Below are positions 17,958-26,811 of a stretch of DNA of 64,000 bases, in pieces. The position numbers were made by a program, and so were the translations under genes. Origin of the DNA: Marinomonas polaris DSM 16579. GTDB taxonomy: Bacteria; Pseudomonadota; Gammaproteobacteria; Pseudomonadales; Marinomonadaceae. Below the pieces are notes generated by a model. That model had not been told where the DNA came from, searched no databases, and saw only the letters and a program-made list of their open reading frames with translations. The stretch spans positions 1-64,000 of the forward strand of contig NZ_FQVF01000007.1 in the NCBI RefSeq assembly GCF_900129155.1, written 5' to 3'. Each line of letters starts with the position of its first letter. Positions within the stretch are counted from its first letter, which is position 1.

Positions 17958-17995
17958 AACAAAGCCAGTGCTAAATACACTGGCTTTGTTGTTTT
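17958..17995. terminator. terminator after TRAP operon, shared with FabF-like gene
   Basis: AACAAAGCCAGTG (17958-17970) and CACTGGCTTTGTT (17978-17990) are perfect 13-bp arms with a 7-base loop, then GTTTTT. It lies between convergent genes and can serve both. Confidence 0.85.
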
Positions 17996-18019
17996 TATGG
18001 ACGGTGATCTTTTCACAAA

Positions 18020-19303
18020 TCAATATCGCTTCAATATCAAAGCCGCGTTTACACCACCAAAACCAAAGCCATTACACAACACGTACTCGACACTTTTTTC
18101 ACGTGAAACCAATGGGATAAGATCCAAGTCGGCCATGCTGTCTTCTGGATTCTCAAGGTTTAACGTCGGAGGCAAAATACCAGTGATTAACGCCTGCGCA
18201 CTGAAAATAGTTTCTACGCCACCCGCAGCTCCCAACAAATGACCTGTCGCGGACTTAGTTGAAGAGATCGCCACCTCTGTGACTTTTTCACCAAACACAC
18301 GACGCAAGGCGTTAATCTCACCTCGATCACCAACCGGTGTCGATGTCGCATGCGCATTTACATAGCCAATTTGATCAGCTGAAATGCCCGCCATGGTCAG
18401 AGCCGTTTGCATAGCACGAGCAGCACCTTCGCCATTTTCTGGACCAGACGTTAGATGGTAAGCATCAGCACTAGTGCCATAACCAACGATCTCAGCCAAT
18501 GGTGTCGCGCCTCGAGCCAAGGCATGCTCAAGAGTTTCTAGCACTACTAAGCCAGCACCTTCGCCCATAACAAAGCCTTCACGATCTTTATCAAAAGGAC
18601 GAGAAGCTTTAGCTGGAGCATCATTTCGCGTAGAAAGCGCCTTCAAGGCACCAAAGCCAGCAAGAGACAATGGATCGATGCAGGCTTCTGTACCTCCTGC
18701 CAACGCCACTTTTGCTTCTCCCGTACGCAATAGACGCATTGCATCGCCAATAGCTTGTACGCCCGCCGCACAAGCTGTCACCGGAGTGCCAATCGGTCCT
18801 TTAAATCCATATTTAATCGAAACGTTACCTGCCGCTAGATTGGCAAGAAAGGCAGGAACCGTAAAAGGCGACAAGCGTCGCGCACCTTGCTCCGTTAAAA
18901 CAGATTGTGCATGAGTAATGGTCGGTAAGCCGCCAATACCTGTTGCAATGATGGTTGCGGTAGCTTCTTGATCTTCAGCAGTCGTTGGTCGCCAATTGGC
19001 TTGGGTTAATGCTTCTTCAGCCGCAGCCAGAGCAAATAATGTAAACAGATCGACACGTTTACGCTCTTTAGGTGACAGATAGTCCGATTCATTCAAACCA
19101 TTAGCTTGTTCCGTATGACTTGGAACTTGTCCGGCAATATGAGTGTTTAGCCCTTCCGACAAGGTCGTTAGCGGTTTTCTTTTGTTAAGTAAGCGAATGC
19201 CAGATTCACCACGAACCAATCGATCCCAGACAGAAGCCACACCTAAGCCAAGTGGTGAAACCAAGCCCATACCTGTAATAACAATACGTTCTTTAAGCGA
19301 CAT
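18020..19303 (-). CDS. beta-ketoacyl-ACP synthase II family protein (FabF-like)
   Basis: A 427-residue ketosynthase that would condense malonyl-ACP with an acyl-ACP. The catalytic triad is complete: Cys in V-T-A-C-A-A-G-V-Q (about 170), His in N-A-H-A-T-S-T-P-V-G-D (about 315) and His in S-A-T-G-H-L-L-G-A-A-G-G (about 352). The P-F-D-K-D-R-E-G-F-V-M-G-E-G-A-G loop is present too. There is no acyl-carrier gene, fabD or fabG beside it, so this is probably not the primary housekeeping copy of the fab cluster. It diverges from a TetR regulator that likely controls it. A sequence 14/16 identical to parS lies inside it at 18095. Confidence 0.9.
   Translation of the reverse strand: MSLKERIVITGMGLVSPLGLGVASVWDRLVRGESGIRLLNKRKPLTTLSEGLNTHIAGQVPSHTEQANGLNESDYLSPKERKRVDLFTLFALAAAEEALTQANWRPTTAEDQEATATIIATGIGGLPTITHAQSVLTEQGARRLSPFTVPAFLANLAAGNVSIKYGFKGPIGTPVTACAAGVQAIGDAMRLLRTGEAKVALAGGTEACIDPLSLAGFGALKALSTRNDAPAKASRPFDKDREGFVMGEGAGLVVLETLEHALARGATPLAEIVGYGTSADAYHLTSGPENGEGAARAMQTALTMAGISADQIGYVNAHATSTPVGDRGEINALRRVFGEKVTEVAISSTKSATGHLLGAAGGVETIFSAQALITGILPPTLNLENPEDSMADLDLIPLVSREKSVEYVLCNGFGFGGVNAALILKRY
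18095..18110. other. degenerate parS-like site
   Basis: TTTTTCACGTGAAACC matches the parS consensus TGTTTCACGTGAAACA at 14 of 16 positions, and the central CACGTG core is intact. It lies within the FabF-like coding region, about 38 kb from oriC. ParB binding is uncertain with two outer mismatches. Confidence 0.35.
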
Positions 19304-19444
19304 GAGATAACCCTCTTAAGTTTCAGCAGAAAGAAAGCGACCATGCTAAAGTGAGTCTATATATGATCAAGATAATATTTAGATTCCGATTTATACTGGG
19401 AGTCTCAATGGGATATACAGGAGCTCACCTAGGAGGTTTTAACT

Positions 19445-20047
19445 ATGTCTTACACACCAAGACACAAAGAACAAACTAGACAACGGATATTACAAGCCGC
19501 AGCAAAACTATTTTGCTCGAACGGCTTTGATCGCGTCACGCTTACTCAAATCATGAAAAAAGCCAATATGACACACGGAGCGTTTTATGCGCATTTTTCC
19601 GGTAAGAGCAGCCTGTACGAAGCCGCCATGCAGTTCGCTACGTCTAATGGTTTTTGGGCGAGAAATGACAAGCAAACCGAAAACAATGAAACGCATCTAA
19701 AAGCATTGGTTACTCGTTATCTAAGCTGGAGTCGCAGCGACAAAGAACATCCATCGCCATTGGAGTTTCTCGTTACTGATGCCGCACACAAAGAAGAAAA
19801 AGTTCGCCAAGCCTACCAAGCTTGTTTTGATAGTCTGGTTGACCGTCTTGCAGGGATTCTAAAAAAACGTGGTAGCCAAGAAGCTGAAGCACTTGCAGAA
19901 GAGACAGTCGTCTCGTTAGTGGGGACCGTTGCCATTGCACGGTCTTTTGCGCAACCGCTGCAAAGCGACTTTTTGAAACGCGCCCAAGAACGCATCGTCA
20001 ATCGACTCAACAGCGGATTAAAAAATAGCGAGCCAGTGGAAGGTTAG
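19445..20047 (+). CDS. TetR-family regulator
   Basis: A 200-residue repressor-type protein. Residues 10-57 form the TetR helix-turn-helix, including R-Q-R-I-L-Q-A-A-A-K-L-F, G-F-D-R-V-T-L-T-Q-I-M and H-G-A-F-Y-A-H-F. The all-helical C-terminus (about 75-190) is the ligand/dimer domain, ligand unknown. A strong AGGAGG precedes the ATG. It is divergent from the FabF-like gene with 141 bp between, so control of that gene is the natural inference. The terminus S-E-P-V-E-G is untypical but harmless. Confidence 0.9.
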   Translation: MSYTPRHKEQTRQRILQAAAKLFCSNGFDRVTLTQIMKKANMTHGAFYAHFSGKSSLYEAAMQFATSNGFWARNDKQTENNETHLKALVTRYLSWSRSDKEHPSPLEFLVTDAAHKEEKVRQAYQACFDSLVDRLAGILKKRGSQEAEALAEETVVSLVGTVAIARSFAQPLQSDFLKRAQERIVNRLNSGLKNSEPVEG

Positions 20048-20060
20048 AAGCAGGCTCACA

Positions 20061-20939
20061 TTAATAAACCCAGCGAGGAAAAGTCTGTTTAAGTTCAGTA
20101 AGTACGGTTTCTTTCAAACTCTGAGCTGCTGTATTCAATCCGTCTGCTTGCATAAGACAAAGCATAAGATCTGGCAACCTTGGTAACCATTCTTTTTCTA
20201 GAACGACCAATGAGTCAGGACGACCGGCTGGAGTACGAACCGTAATGCCTAAACCCGCTTCTGTTGCAGACCACACACCCGATAAACTATGACTAGACAT
20301 AGCCACCCGCCAAGGAATTTCTTTTGCATCTAACGCTTTTATCGCGCTCTCGCGCAGTAAACACGGGCTCTCAAATAATACTAACGACAATGGCATTTGT
20401 GGATCAGCAAGAGCCTCTGGAACACCAATCCATTGCATTGGAAATTGACCAATTACCTCAGTATTCTTAATAACGCTTTCCGTATTATTCCAGAGTAAAA
20501 CGAGATCCAACTTTCCTTGTTGAAACCTTTCAATCAAATTTCTATTACGTGAAACTTGCACATCCAATACAACATCAGGATTCGTCCGATTAAACTGCGC
20601 CAGCATATCGGTCAAAAACCTTTCTCCAAAGTCTTCTTGTAGTCCTATTCGAACAATACCGGATACTTTAGGTTGTCGTAATGCCATCACCGCATCATCG
20701 TTCACAGCTAGCAAACGTTTAGCGTAGGAAAGCAGCTCTTCGCCAGCCGGAAGCAGTACTAAACTTCGTCCAGATCGTTTGACGATGGGTTGCTCAAGCT
20801 GTGCTTCTAGTTTCTTTAAGTGAGCGCTAACTGCAGAAGTTGAACGATTTAAGCGCTCAGCCGCTTCGGCAAAGTTACCCAACTCAACACCTAATACAAA
20901 ACTGCGAAGTGCTTCCAAATCTAGCGTCGGTTTACGCAT
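20061..20939 (-). CDS. LysR-family regulator, divergent from CMD/tautomerase operon
   Basis: A 292-residue LysR protein. The HTH (about 6-65) contains G-N-F-A-E-A-A-E-R-L-N-R-S-T-S-A-V-S-A-H-L-K-K-L-E, and the effector domain spans about 90-285 with R-I-G-L-Q-E-D-F at its start. Its promoter faces a three-gene operon across 142 bp that holds a perfect 6-3-6 palindrome. That arrangement, and the known occurrence of LysR genes beside such operons, suggests it is their activator or repressor. The signal is unknown. Confidence 0.88.
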   Translation of the reverse strand: MRKPTLDLEALRSFVLGVELGNFAEAAERLNRSTSAVSAHLKKLEAQLEQPIVKRSGRSLVLLPAGEELLSYAKRLLAVNDDAVMALRQPKVSGIVRIGLQEDFGERFLTDMLAQFNRTNPDVVLDVQVSRNRNLIERFQQGKLDLVLLWNNTESVIKNTEVIGQFPMQWIGVPEALADPQMPLSLVLFESPCLLRESAIKALDAKEIPWRVAMSSHSLSGVWSATEAGLGITVRTPAGRPDSLVVLEKEWLPRLPDLMLCLMQADGLNTAAQSLKETVLTELKQTFPRWVY

Positions 20940-20960
20940 GACAAGTTCCTAATACATTGA

Positions 20961-20975
20961 TCCTGATTTTCAGGA
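20961..20975. promoter_or_regulatory. LysR operator candidate
   Basis: TCCTGA-TTT-TCAGGA is a perfect inverted repeat with six-base arms, 22 bp upstream of the LysR start and about 107 bp upstream of the divergent operon. Its position fits an autoregulatory LysR site. Confidence 0.5.
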
Positions 20976-21081
20976 CTATTATTACCATATATTTTGATTT
21001 TTTAAACATAAGAAAAACTTTAGTCTCATTATCCAACGTCAACACATCAACTCATTAGCGCATTAATTAGAGGGGGAATTC

Positions 21082-21459
21082 ATGAACACATCATCATCGA
21101 ATCTCGATAAAGAAATAATGAAACCCACAGAGGCAGAAAAAGCATTTGGAGATATAGCACCGTTCTTTGCCTTAGTAACAGACGAGATTTTATTCGATCA
21201 AGTCTGGCAAAGACCACAGCTCAGCTCAAGAGAGCGAAGCTTAATTACGGTTGCTGCATTAACCGCTTTGTACCGAACAGAACAGCAAACGTTTCATCTG
21301 AAAAAAGCCATTGAGAATGGTTTGAGTGTAGAAGAGCTTGCAGAAGCCATGACACATTTAGCCTTTTATGCAGGCTGGCCTTGTGCAGCGACAGGACTTG
21401 CAAGCTTAAAAAAACATCTCGCAACAGAACAACAGAAACAGACAGAAGAGGTGAAGTAA
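21082..21459 (+). CDS. carboxymuconolactone decarboxylase family protein
   Basis: A 125-residue all-helical protein of the CMD/AhpD-like group. The core R-S-L-I-T-V-A-A-L-T-A-L, the H-L-K-K-A-I-E-N-G-L-S-V-E-E-L-A-E segment and F-Y-A-G-W-P are typical. The AhpD C-x-x-C pair is not present, so a peroxidase role is doubtful. The single Cys in W-P-C-A-A is in the place where many CMD relatives have A or C. It heads an operon with a tautomerase, which it overlaps at TAATG, and a DUF4865 protein, under the divergent LysR gene. GGGGG before the ATG at 21082 serves as ribosome site. Confidence 0.85.
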   Translation: MNTSSSNLDKEIMKPTEAEKAFGDIAPFFALVTDEILFDQVWQRPQLSSRERSLITVAALTALYRTEQQTFHLKKAIENGLSVEELAEAMTHLAFYAGWPCAATGLASLKKHLATEQQKQTEEVK

Positions 21460-21851
21460 TGCCATTCACACACATTTATATTTCAGCAGACAAGCCTGAT
21501 GGCTATGTGAAAAAAGTCTCTCAATCACTTCACGAGGCATTAACTGAATCGTTTTTAGTACCTCAAAAAGACTGCTTCCAGATCATCAACCGCCTCACAG
21601 ATAAACAACGTGTTTATGACAAAGATTATGCTTGTCAGGTAAACCAAGCTCGAAGTAAAAACTGGTTATTATTTGAAATTACAGCTGGAAAGCCTAGAGA
21701 CACAAAAACCAAAGAAGCTTTTTATCGAACGCTATTAGCAAAACTACAAGTTTCTGTCGGTCTTAATCAAGCAGACCTCATGGTCATTATTTCAACAAAT
21801 CAAACTGAAGAATGGTCATTTAGCAACGGCGCAATGGCGACCTTACCTTGA
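21459..21851 (+). CDS. tautomerase-family protein
   Basis: A 130-residue protein starting M-P-F-T-H-I-Y-I. After Met removal the N-terminal Pro would be the general base of the tautomerase superfamily. The length corresponds to two beta-alpha-beta units in one chain. An internal R-S-K-N-W-L-L-F-E-I-T-A-G-K-P-R motif is like that of long tautomerase-family proteins. The ATG shares bases with the preceding stop (TAATG), and AGAGGTG lies just upstream; a longer in-frame ORF from 21381 would overlap the CMD gene and destroy the Pro-1. Substrate unknown. Confidence 0.85.
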   Translation: MPFTHIYISADKPDGYVKKVSQSLHEALTESFLVPQKDCFQIINRLTDKQRVYDKDYACQVNQARSKNWLLFEITAGKPRDTKTKEAFYRTLLAKLQVSVGLNQADLMVIISTNQTEEWSFSNGAMATLP

Positions 21852-21864
21852 AAGGAGAGTAACA

Positions 21865-22446
21865 ATGATTGTAATGCAATACAGTTTCACTTTACCGGCC
21901 AATTACGACATGCAAATCATCCGTAATCGGATTACAGAAAGCGGCCATAAATTAAACGGTTTTCCTCAACTTATCTTTAAAGGTTACTTGTACTCAATTA
22001 AAGACGATAACGAACTCGGCGCTCCTAAAGAAAATCAGTACGCACCTTTTTATCTTTGGGAAAGTAATGAAGGCATGATCTCTTTTCTAGCAAATCCAGG
22101 GTATCAGCAGCTAGAGAAAGATTTTGGAAGGCCTAGAATAAGTTATGGAATCCCAATTACTTATTCAAATAAAACAAGTCTAACAAGTGCGAAATACCTT
22201 AAAAAAGAAGTCATTCACATCTCTAGAGATTCAAATATTGCCGATATTATTGAACAGGAAAGGGCGTTAGACACTGATACCTTATCTCCCATTGAAAACA
22301 GTTTAGTAGCCTATATCAGCAGTCTAGATCCAGAGCAATGGTTACTAACACGCTGGACATTTTGGACTTCACAAACAGTAGAGAGAAAGGAAATAACCGA
22401 TGTTTTATCAAGAGATTGGTTTCACATTGGCTATTTGGCGCAATGA
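21865..22446 (+). CDS. DUF4865 family protein
   Basis: A 193-residue protein of unknown function. It begins I-V-M-Q-Y-S-F-T-L-P-A-N-Y-D-M and contains Y-A-P-F-Y-L-W-E-S-N-E-G-M, F-L-A-N-P-G-Y and D-F-G-R-P, which I recognise as the DUF4865 pattern, a ferredoxin-like dimeric alpha-beta barrel relative. Genes of this family are often found beside CMD and tautomerase genes with a LysR regulator, exactly as here. A joint role in handling a small reactive ring or carbonyl compound is inferred, not shown. An AAAGGAG lies just upstream. Confidence 0.7.
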   Translation: MIVMQYSFTLPANYDMQIIRNRITESGHKLNGFPQLIFKGYLYSIKDDNELGAPKENQYAPFYLWESNEGMISFLANPGYQQLEKDFGRPRISYGIPITYSNKTSLTSAKYLKKEVIHISRDSNIADIIEQERALDTDTLSPIENSLVAYISSLDPEQWLLTRWTFWTSQTVERKEITDVLSRDWFHIGYLAQ

Positions 22447-22506
22447 GCATGTCTTTTATTCGCTTGAAATAGAATGCAACATAAGAAAAATAACATGATA
22501 GTCACT

Positions 22507-22547
22507 ACTAGCCCGTTACAAAATTAGTTACTTTGTAACGGGCTAGT
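22507..22547. terminator. long perfect hairpin between convergent operons
   Basis: ACTAGCCCGTTACAAA (22507-22522) and TTTGTAACGGGCTAGT (22532-22547) are perfect 16-bp arms around a 9-base loop. There is no U-tract on either side, but the position between convergent gene ends fits a bidirectional terminator or transcript-stabilising stem. Confidence 0.65.
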
Positions 22548-22568
22548 AAACAGGCTACTGCTTTGCAG

Positions 22569-23705
22569 TTATTCCTGAATGATGCACTCAACTTCACACC
22601 AATTACCTTGGTCATGGGACTGTAAACACGCTTCAACAAAACCCATATCCTTAACCGCCTGATCGACATTTGGGTAATACAAAAAGTCCTTTTCCGATAA
22701 TGCTAACCGTATATGCTTATATACATTTGCAAAAGCTTCTAAGTAACCTTCTGGATGGCCTGCTGGAATACGACACAAAGCGTTTAAACGCTCAGGGTAA
22801 CCCGCGCCATTTCTAGTCAATCGTTGAGCCGGTGCTCCCATTGGCTTAAACCACAGCACATTAGGATCCTCTTGGCGCCACTCAATCGTTGCTTCACGAC
22901 CGGTTAAACGAAAACCAAGATCATTTTCATGTCCCGTCATTACTTGTGAAGCCAATATCCGACCTTGCAGTATATTGTCACTGTAACCTAATTGAATATC
23001 CGCATGGTCATCAACTCTTCTCCCAGCGACAAAAGTAGCCAAGCGTGCATTTACCGACGATGCAGAATAACCAATCAAATAACTAACCAAATTATAAGCA
23101 TGTATGGCTATGTCACCTAAACATCCCGCACGTCCAGCCTTAGCAGGGTCAGTACGCCAAGCGGCTTGTTTTTGATCAGAATTTTCAATATCTGCGGCCA
23201 GCCAATCTTGTAGATAATAGGCATCTACCATTAACAACTCACCTAACTCTCCATTTTTGACCAATTCTCGTGCAACTTTAACCATAGGATTTTCAACATA
23301 GTTATAGGTAACAGCAAGAAAAGTGTTTCGCTCCTTTGCCAAAGCCTGTAATTCTTGAGCTTGCAGCAATGAAACAGTGAGAGGTTTTTCACAAATAACA
23401 GCAATCCCACGATCTAAAAAAGCCTTAACATTGTCGTAATGCAAAAAGTTAGGTGTGACAATACTCACCACCTGAATGCCATCTTCTCGTTGGCTTTCCA
23501 CCTCAGCCATGGCATTAAAGTCAGAGTAGGCGCGGTCTGTCTCCACACCTAGTAATTTAGCGGATGCTTTTGTTCTTTCAAAGTTAGAAGAGAAGCAACC
23601 AGCGACAAGCTGGTAGCCTCCATCCAGACGAGCGGCCATACGATGAACATCGCCAATAAACGCACCATCTCCACCACCAACCATTCCCCAATGCAATATA
23701 GCCAT
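22569..23705 (-). CDS. Gfo/Idh/MocA-family oxidoreductase
   Basis: A 378-residue NAD(P)-dependent sugar dehydrogenase-type protein. The N-terminal Rossmann domain starts H-W-G-M-V-G-G-G-D-G-A-F-I-G-D-V-H, and the family motif E-K-P is in V-I-C-E-K-P-L-T. The catalytic-site segment G-D-I-A-I-H-A-Y-N (about 195-205) contains the conserved D-x-x-x-H pair. It is the last gene of a three-gene operon (ThuA-like, Gfo, Gfo), 11 bp after the previous stop, with AGGAG upstream. Together with its sister it probably oxidises a sugar to a keto-sugar or acts on that product. Exact substrate not evident. Confidence 0.88.
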   Translation of the reverse strand: MAILHWGMVGGGDGAFIGDVHRMAARLDGGYQLVAGCFSSNFERTKASAKLLGVETDRAYSDFNAMAEVESQREDGIQVVSIVTPNFLHYDNVKAFLDRGIAVICEKPLTVSLLQAQELQALAKERNTFLAVTYNYVENPMVKVARELVKNGELGELLMVDAYYLQDWLAADIENSDQKQAAWRTDPAKAGRAGCLGDIAIHAYNLVSYLIGYSASSVNARLATFVAGRRVDDHADIQLGYSDNILQGRILASQVMTGHENDLGFRLTGREATIEWRQEDPNVLWFKPMGAPAQRLTRNGAGYPERLNALCRIPAGHPEGYLEAFANVYKHIRLALSEKDFLYYPNVDQAVKDMGFVEACLQSHDQGNWCEVECIIQE

Positions 23706-23716
23706 CCAATACTCTC

Positions 23717-24766
23717 CTAAAGTTGCACTGTCTGACCCAACTGATCGGATTGTTCGCAGGCATCCAACACTCGTTGTACCTGCAATCCAGCGTCAAAGTC
23801 AGGCTGGTCCTGTACGCCCGACAGAATACTTTGAATAAAACGCTGATATATATTGAGAGTTTGTTCGCATTTAACTTCTTTCCAAATCCCCTCAATGACA
23901 TCCTCATCAAGACATACTTCTAAGCGATCCCATTCCTCGCCTAGCTTTAATGAGACTTTCACCGCCCCCTTGTCACCATGAACAACTAACCGCAGGTCAT
24001 TGAGGTTTCCTGTTGCCCAACGAGAAGTATGAATAGAGGCCATGGAACCATTTTGCATTCGAGCGGTGATCAATGCGCTATCATTGGCATCGAGATGGTA
24101 TTCACCTATCTGATTATTTTCAGCTTTGTCGAAGGTCGTTAGAGTACAGTTCACACTAGCAAAGTCACCAACGGGAAAGCGAACAAAGTCGAGTATGTGA
24201 ACACCTACATCGCCTAGTACACCTTTACTGCCATGCGCACTTGATAGCCGCCACAACCAAGTATCTTCGGTCTTCCAATCCCCCCATTTAGGAGATACTA
24301 ACCAACTCTGCAAATAACTTGCTTCTACATGACGAATGTTACCGATACGTCCCATTGCAATAAGCTCCCGTGCTTTTTGTAACGAATGAGCATTTCGATA
24401 ACTTAAATTAACCATATTTATGCACTTAGCTTTTTTCGCAGCGTCAGCCATTTCTTTGGCATCCGATGCATTGAGTGCTAATGGTTTTTCACATAACACA
24501 TGCATTCCCGCTTCAAGTGCTTGAATCGATAGGTTTTTGTGAAATGGATCCGGTGTCACAATAGAGACTGCGTCCACCTGACCGCTGCTTAGCAGAGCCT
24601 CTACCGATCCAAAGGCATAAGGAATATTATGGGCCTCGACAAAGCTTGCAAGACGCGAAGCATTTAGATCGCACGCTGCGACCACTTCGCAATTGGCTAT
24701 TTTTGAAAACTCTTCTGCGTGAACTCGCGCCATACCGCCAGTCCCAATAATGCCGATACGAATCAT
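23717..24766 (-). CDS. Gfo/Idh/MocA-family oxidoreductase (second copy, ThuB-position)
   Basis: A 349-residue dehydrogenase with Rossmann motif G-I-I-G-T-G-G-M-A-R-V-H at the start, E-K-P in V-L-C-E-K-P-L-A and the active-site stretch G-D-V-G-V-H-I-L-D-F. It is only distantly related to the neighbouring Gfo protein. Its start overlaps the stop of the ThuA-like gene by one base (TAATG), implying coupled translation. In rhizobial trehalose loci the gene after thuA is thuB, also a Gfo-type dehydrogenase, so this occupies the ThuB position; orthology is inferred from order only. Confidence 0.88.
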   Translation of the reverse strand: MIRIGIIGTGGMARVHAEEFSKIANCEVVAACDLNASRLASFVEAHNIPYAFGSVEALLSSGQVDAVSIVTPDPFHKNLSIQALEAGMHVLCEKPLALNASDAKEMADAAKKAKCINMVNLSYRNAHSLQKARELIAMGRIGNIRHVEASYLQSWLVSPKWGDWKTEDTWLWRLSSAHGSKGVLGDVGVHILDFVRFPVGDFASVNCTLTTFDKAENNQIGEYHLDANDSALITARMQNGSMASIHTSRWATGNLNDLRLVVHGDKGAVKVSLKLGEEWDRLEVCLDEDVIEGIWKEVKCEQTLNIYQRFIQSILSGVQDQPDFDAGLQVQRVLDACEQSDQLGQTVQL

Positions 24767-25545
24767 TATTTGAAGCCCTCTTCACCAGGCTTATGCAAAC
24801 CTTCGCCTTTAACTTCAATAGGGTTTGGAGCTTGATCAGCAGGGACACAAGGACATGAGTCGATCCAGCGGCTACCCTCAGGCTGAGACCATTTCACCGC
24901 ATTTTTTAGAACACGTTTCACCTTGTCATCATAGTAAATTGGATAGGTTTCATGGCCCGGACGGAAATAGAATATTTTGCCATTACCACGACGATAGACA
25001 AGACCTGAACGGAATACTTCCCCCCCCTCAAATGCACTGATGAAAATTACTTCATCTGGATTTGGTACGGCAAACGGTTCGCCATACATTTCAGTATGAG
25101 GTAACTCAATATAGTCTCCCACGCCTTGAACAATAGGATGACCAGGGTTGACCACCCAGAGTCGTTCACGTTCACCAGCCTCACGCCATTTTAGAGAACA
25201 GGTAGTTCCCATTAAACGTTTAAATATTTTGGCATAATGACCGGAGTGAAGGACTAATAACCCCATTCCCTCAAGTACACGCTTCTGAACCCGATCAACA
25301 ATTTCATCCGCAACATCACCATGAGCAGCATGCCCCCACCAAATCAAAACATCTGTGTTTTCTAGTTTTTCTTCGGTAAGACCATGCTCTTTATCCTGCA
25401 AAGTAACACTAGTTGCTTCAATATCCTGATCTTCATTCAAGCCTGCAGCAATGCAGTTATGCATACCATCAGGATAAATGCGAGCGACCACTTTATTGGT
25501 TTTTTCATGGACATTTTCCCCCCACACAGTCACTTTTATTGTCAT
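24766..25545 (-). CDS. ThuA-like domain protein (trehalose utilisation type)
   Basis: A 259-residue protein of the ThuA family, which has a class I glutamine-amidotransferase-like fold. Diagnostic stretches are T-V-W-G-E-N-V-H-E at the start, [20 protein letters not shown] and a late [10 protein letters not shown]. In Sinorhizobium and Agrobacterium ThuA acts with ThuB in trehalose breakdown through keto-sugar chemistry. AGGAG precedes the ATG by seven bases. Two LacI-type operators lie 48-80 bp upstream. The short C-terminus after C-P-C-V-P is variable in the family. Confidence 0.9.
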   Translation of the reverse strand: MTIKVTVWGENVHEKTNKVVARIYPDGMHNCIAAGLNEDQDIEATSVTLQDKEHGLTEEKLENTDVLIWWGHAAHGDVADEIVDRVQKRVLEGMGLLVLHSGHYAKIFKRLMGTTCSLKWREAGERERLWVVNPGHPIVQGVGDYIELPHTEMYGEPFAVPNPDEVIFISAFEGGEVFRSGLVYRRGNGKIFYFRPGHETYPIYYDDKVKRVLKNAVKWSQPEGSRWIDSCPCVPADQAPNPIEVKGEGLHKPGEEGFK

Positions 25546-25592
25546 TTTTTTCTCCTAGATATTATTTTTTTGATGATGGAAAACAAAACAAA

Positions 25593-25625
25593 GTAAACGT
25601 TTACGTAATTAACTTAAACGTTTAC
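25593..25625. promoter_or_regulatory. paired LacI-type operators before ThuA-like operon
   Basis: GTAAACGTTTAC (25593-25604) is a perfect 12-bp palindrome and TTAAACGTTTAC (25614-25625) a one-mismatch copy, centred 21 bp apart, two helical turns. The same palindrome recurs before the transporter operon, so both are likely bound by the LacI-family protein encoded at 25709. Confidence 0.8.
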
Positions 25626-25708
25626 TCAAAAAAATAAAAGCCTTTTTGGAAAAATTTAATACAAAAAATTTCGAAGAATAAGGGAAGATATAGCTAGATA
25701 AAGAAGAG

Positions 25709-26674
25709 TTAAGCGCTCTCTCGGCTAACTAGTCGTGTCATCACTTCAACAACACGCGGAGGAAGCCCATCTAATTGCTCTGATAGCAAACTGACAGCTG
25801 CCTCAGCAATCTTGGGAATATCTTGATGGATAGTTGTAATCTTATTAGAGAATCGTGGAAGGTCGTCAAAGCCCGTTACAGAGATATCTTCAGGAACTTT
25901 GTACCCAGCATCTTCTGCGGCTTGAATAACACCAACCGCTAATTCATCATTTGCGCAAATCACAGCGTCGTAAGGGAAAGGCTCAGATGACTGAAAATGC
26001 TCCATCATCTGACGATAAGCGCTTAGAGAAGAGCTAATTTGGCGAGGCACATTATCAAAATTTTCTTGGAGTCCTAGTTCACCAATCGCTTTTCGATAAC
26101 CACGTAATCGCCCTTGGCTTGTTGAAATGTCGATATTTTCCCCTAAAAAAAGCATATTTTTCCGACCTTTTTTAAACAAATAGTGTGTAAGTTTATACAC
26201 GCCATTTGCCTCATCAATGACAACAGAAGCACCCACCCCTGTTTCTAAAGTAACGTAGGGGAACTTTTGGCGATCAAAAATTTCAGGCCGATCATCTTCT
26301 GTTGCGCCCAATAAAATCGCTGAGCTTGCCTGTGAAAACACTTCCTCAATATTTTCGTAAGCAAATAAAACCGGCACTAAACCCTTTCGATGTAAATATA
26401 GGGTTAATGCTTGATAAAGATGAACGAAGTAAGGCCTATCAGAAAATTCATAAGGAGAAGGGGGCATACATAGTGCAACAACTGGGGTTTTTCCAGAGAT
26501 TAACTGACGAGCCATGACATTCGGTTTGTAATTAATCTCTTCACTCAAAGATATAATTCGCGCACGTAATGCCTCACTAATGCCAGGTTTTCCATTTAAG
26601 GCTCGACTTACCGAAGCTATAGAAACACCAGCTAAACTGGCTAGTTCATGAATCGTAACGGACTTATTACTCAT
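25709..26674 (-). CDS. LacI-family sugar-responsive regulator (ThuR-like position)
   Basis: A 321-residue repressor. The N-terminal HTH reads T-I-H-E-L-A-S-L-A-G-V-S-I-A-S-V-S-R-A-L-N-G and the hinge helix K-P-N-V-M-A-R-Q-L follows. The C-terminal sugar-binding domain has the late D-A-V-I-C-A-N-D-E-L-A-V-G and I-S-V-T-G-F-D-D-L-P-R motifs. The frame is open to 26770, but LacI proteins begin a few residues before the HTH, so ATG 26674 is chosen although its ribosome site is weak. It lies between the two operons it probably controls, each preceded by pairs of GTAAACGTTTAC-type sites. The inducer is probably trehalose or a related glucoside. Confidence 0.9.
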   Translation of the reverse strand: MSNKSVTIHELASLAGVSIASVSRALNGKPGISEALRARIISLSEEINYKPNVMARQLISGKTPVVALCMPPSPYEFSDRPYFVHLYQALTLYLHRKGLVPVLFAYENIEEVFSQASSAILLGATEDDRPEIFDRQKFPYVTLETGVGASVVIDEANGVYKLTHYLFKKGRKNMLFLGENIDISTSQGRLRGYRKAIGELGLQENFDNVPRQISSSLSAYRQMMEHFQSSEPFPYDAVICANDELAVGVIQAAEDAGYKVPEDISVTGFDDLPRFSNKITTIHQDIPKIAEAAVSLLSEQLDGLPPRVVEVMTRLVSRESA

Positions 26675-26811
26675 GCGAATATGATCACTTCTGAATGATT
26701 TTAAAAATATCGATAAGAATATCGCAAATTCACCCTGCAAGCGACTAAGAGCAAAACACTCTCCTTTCAAACGCCCTGATTTTAAAAAAAATCAAAAAAT
26801 CAGATATTCTG

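Noticed and set aside
22507..22547. MITE or attachment site from the 16-bp inverted repeat
   Set aside because: Total length of 41 bp with a 9-base loop and position between convergent gene ends fit a transcription hairpin.
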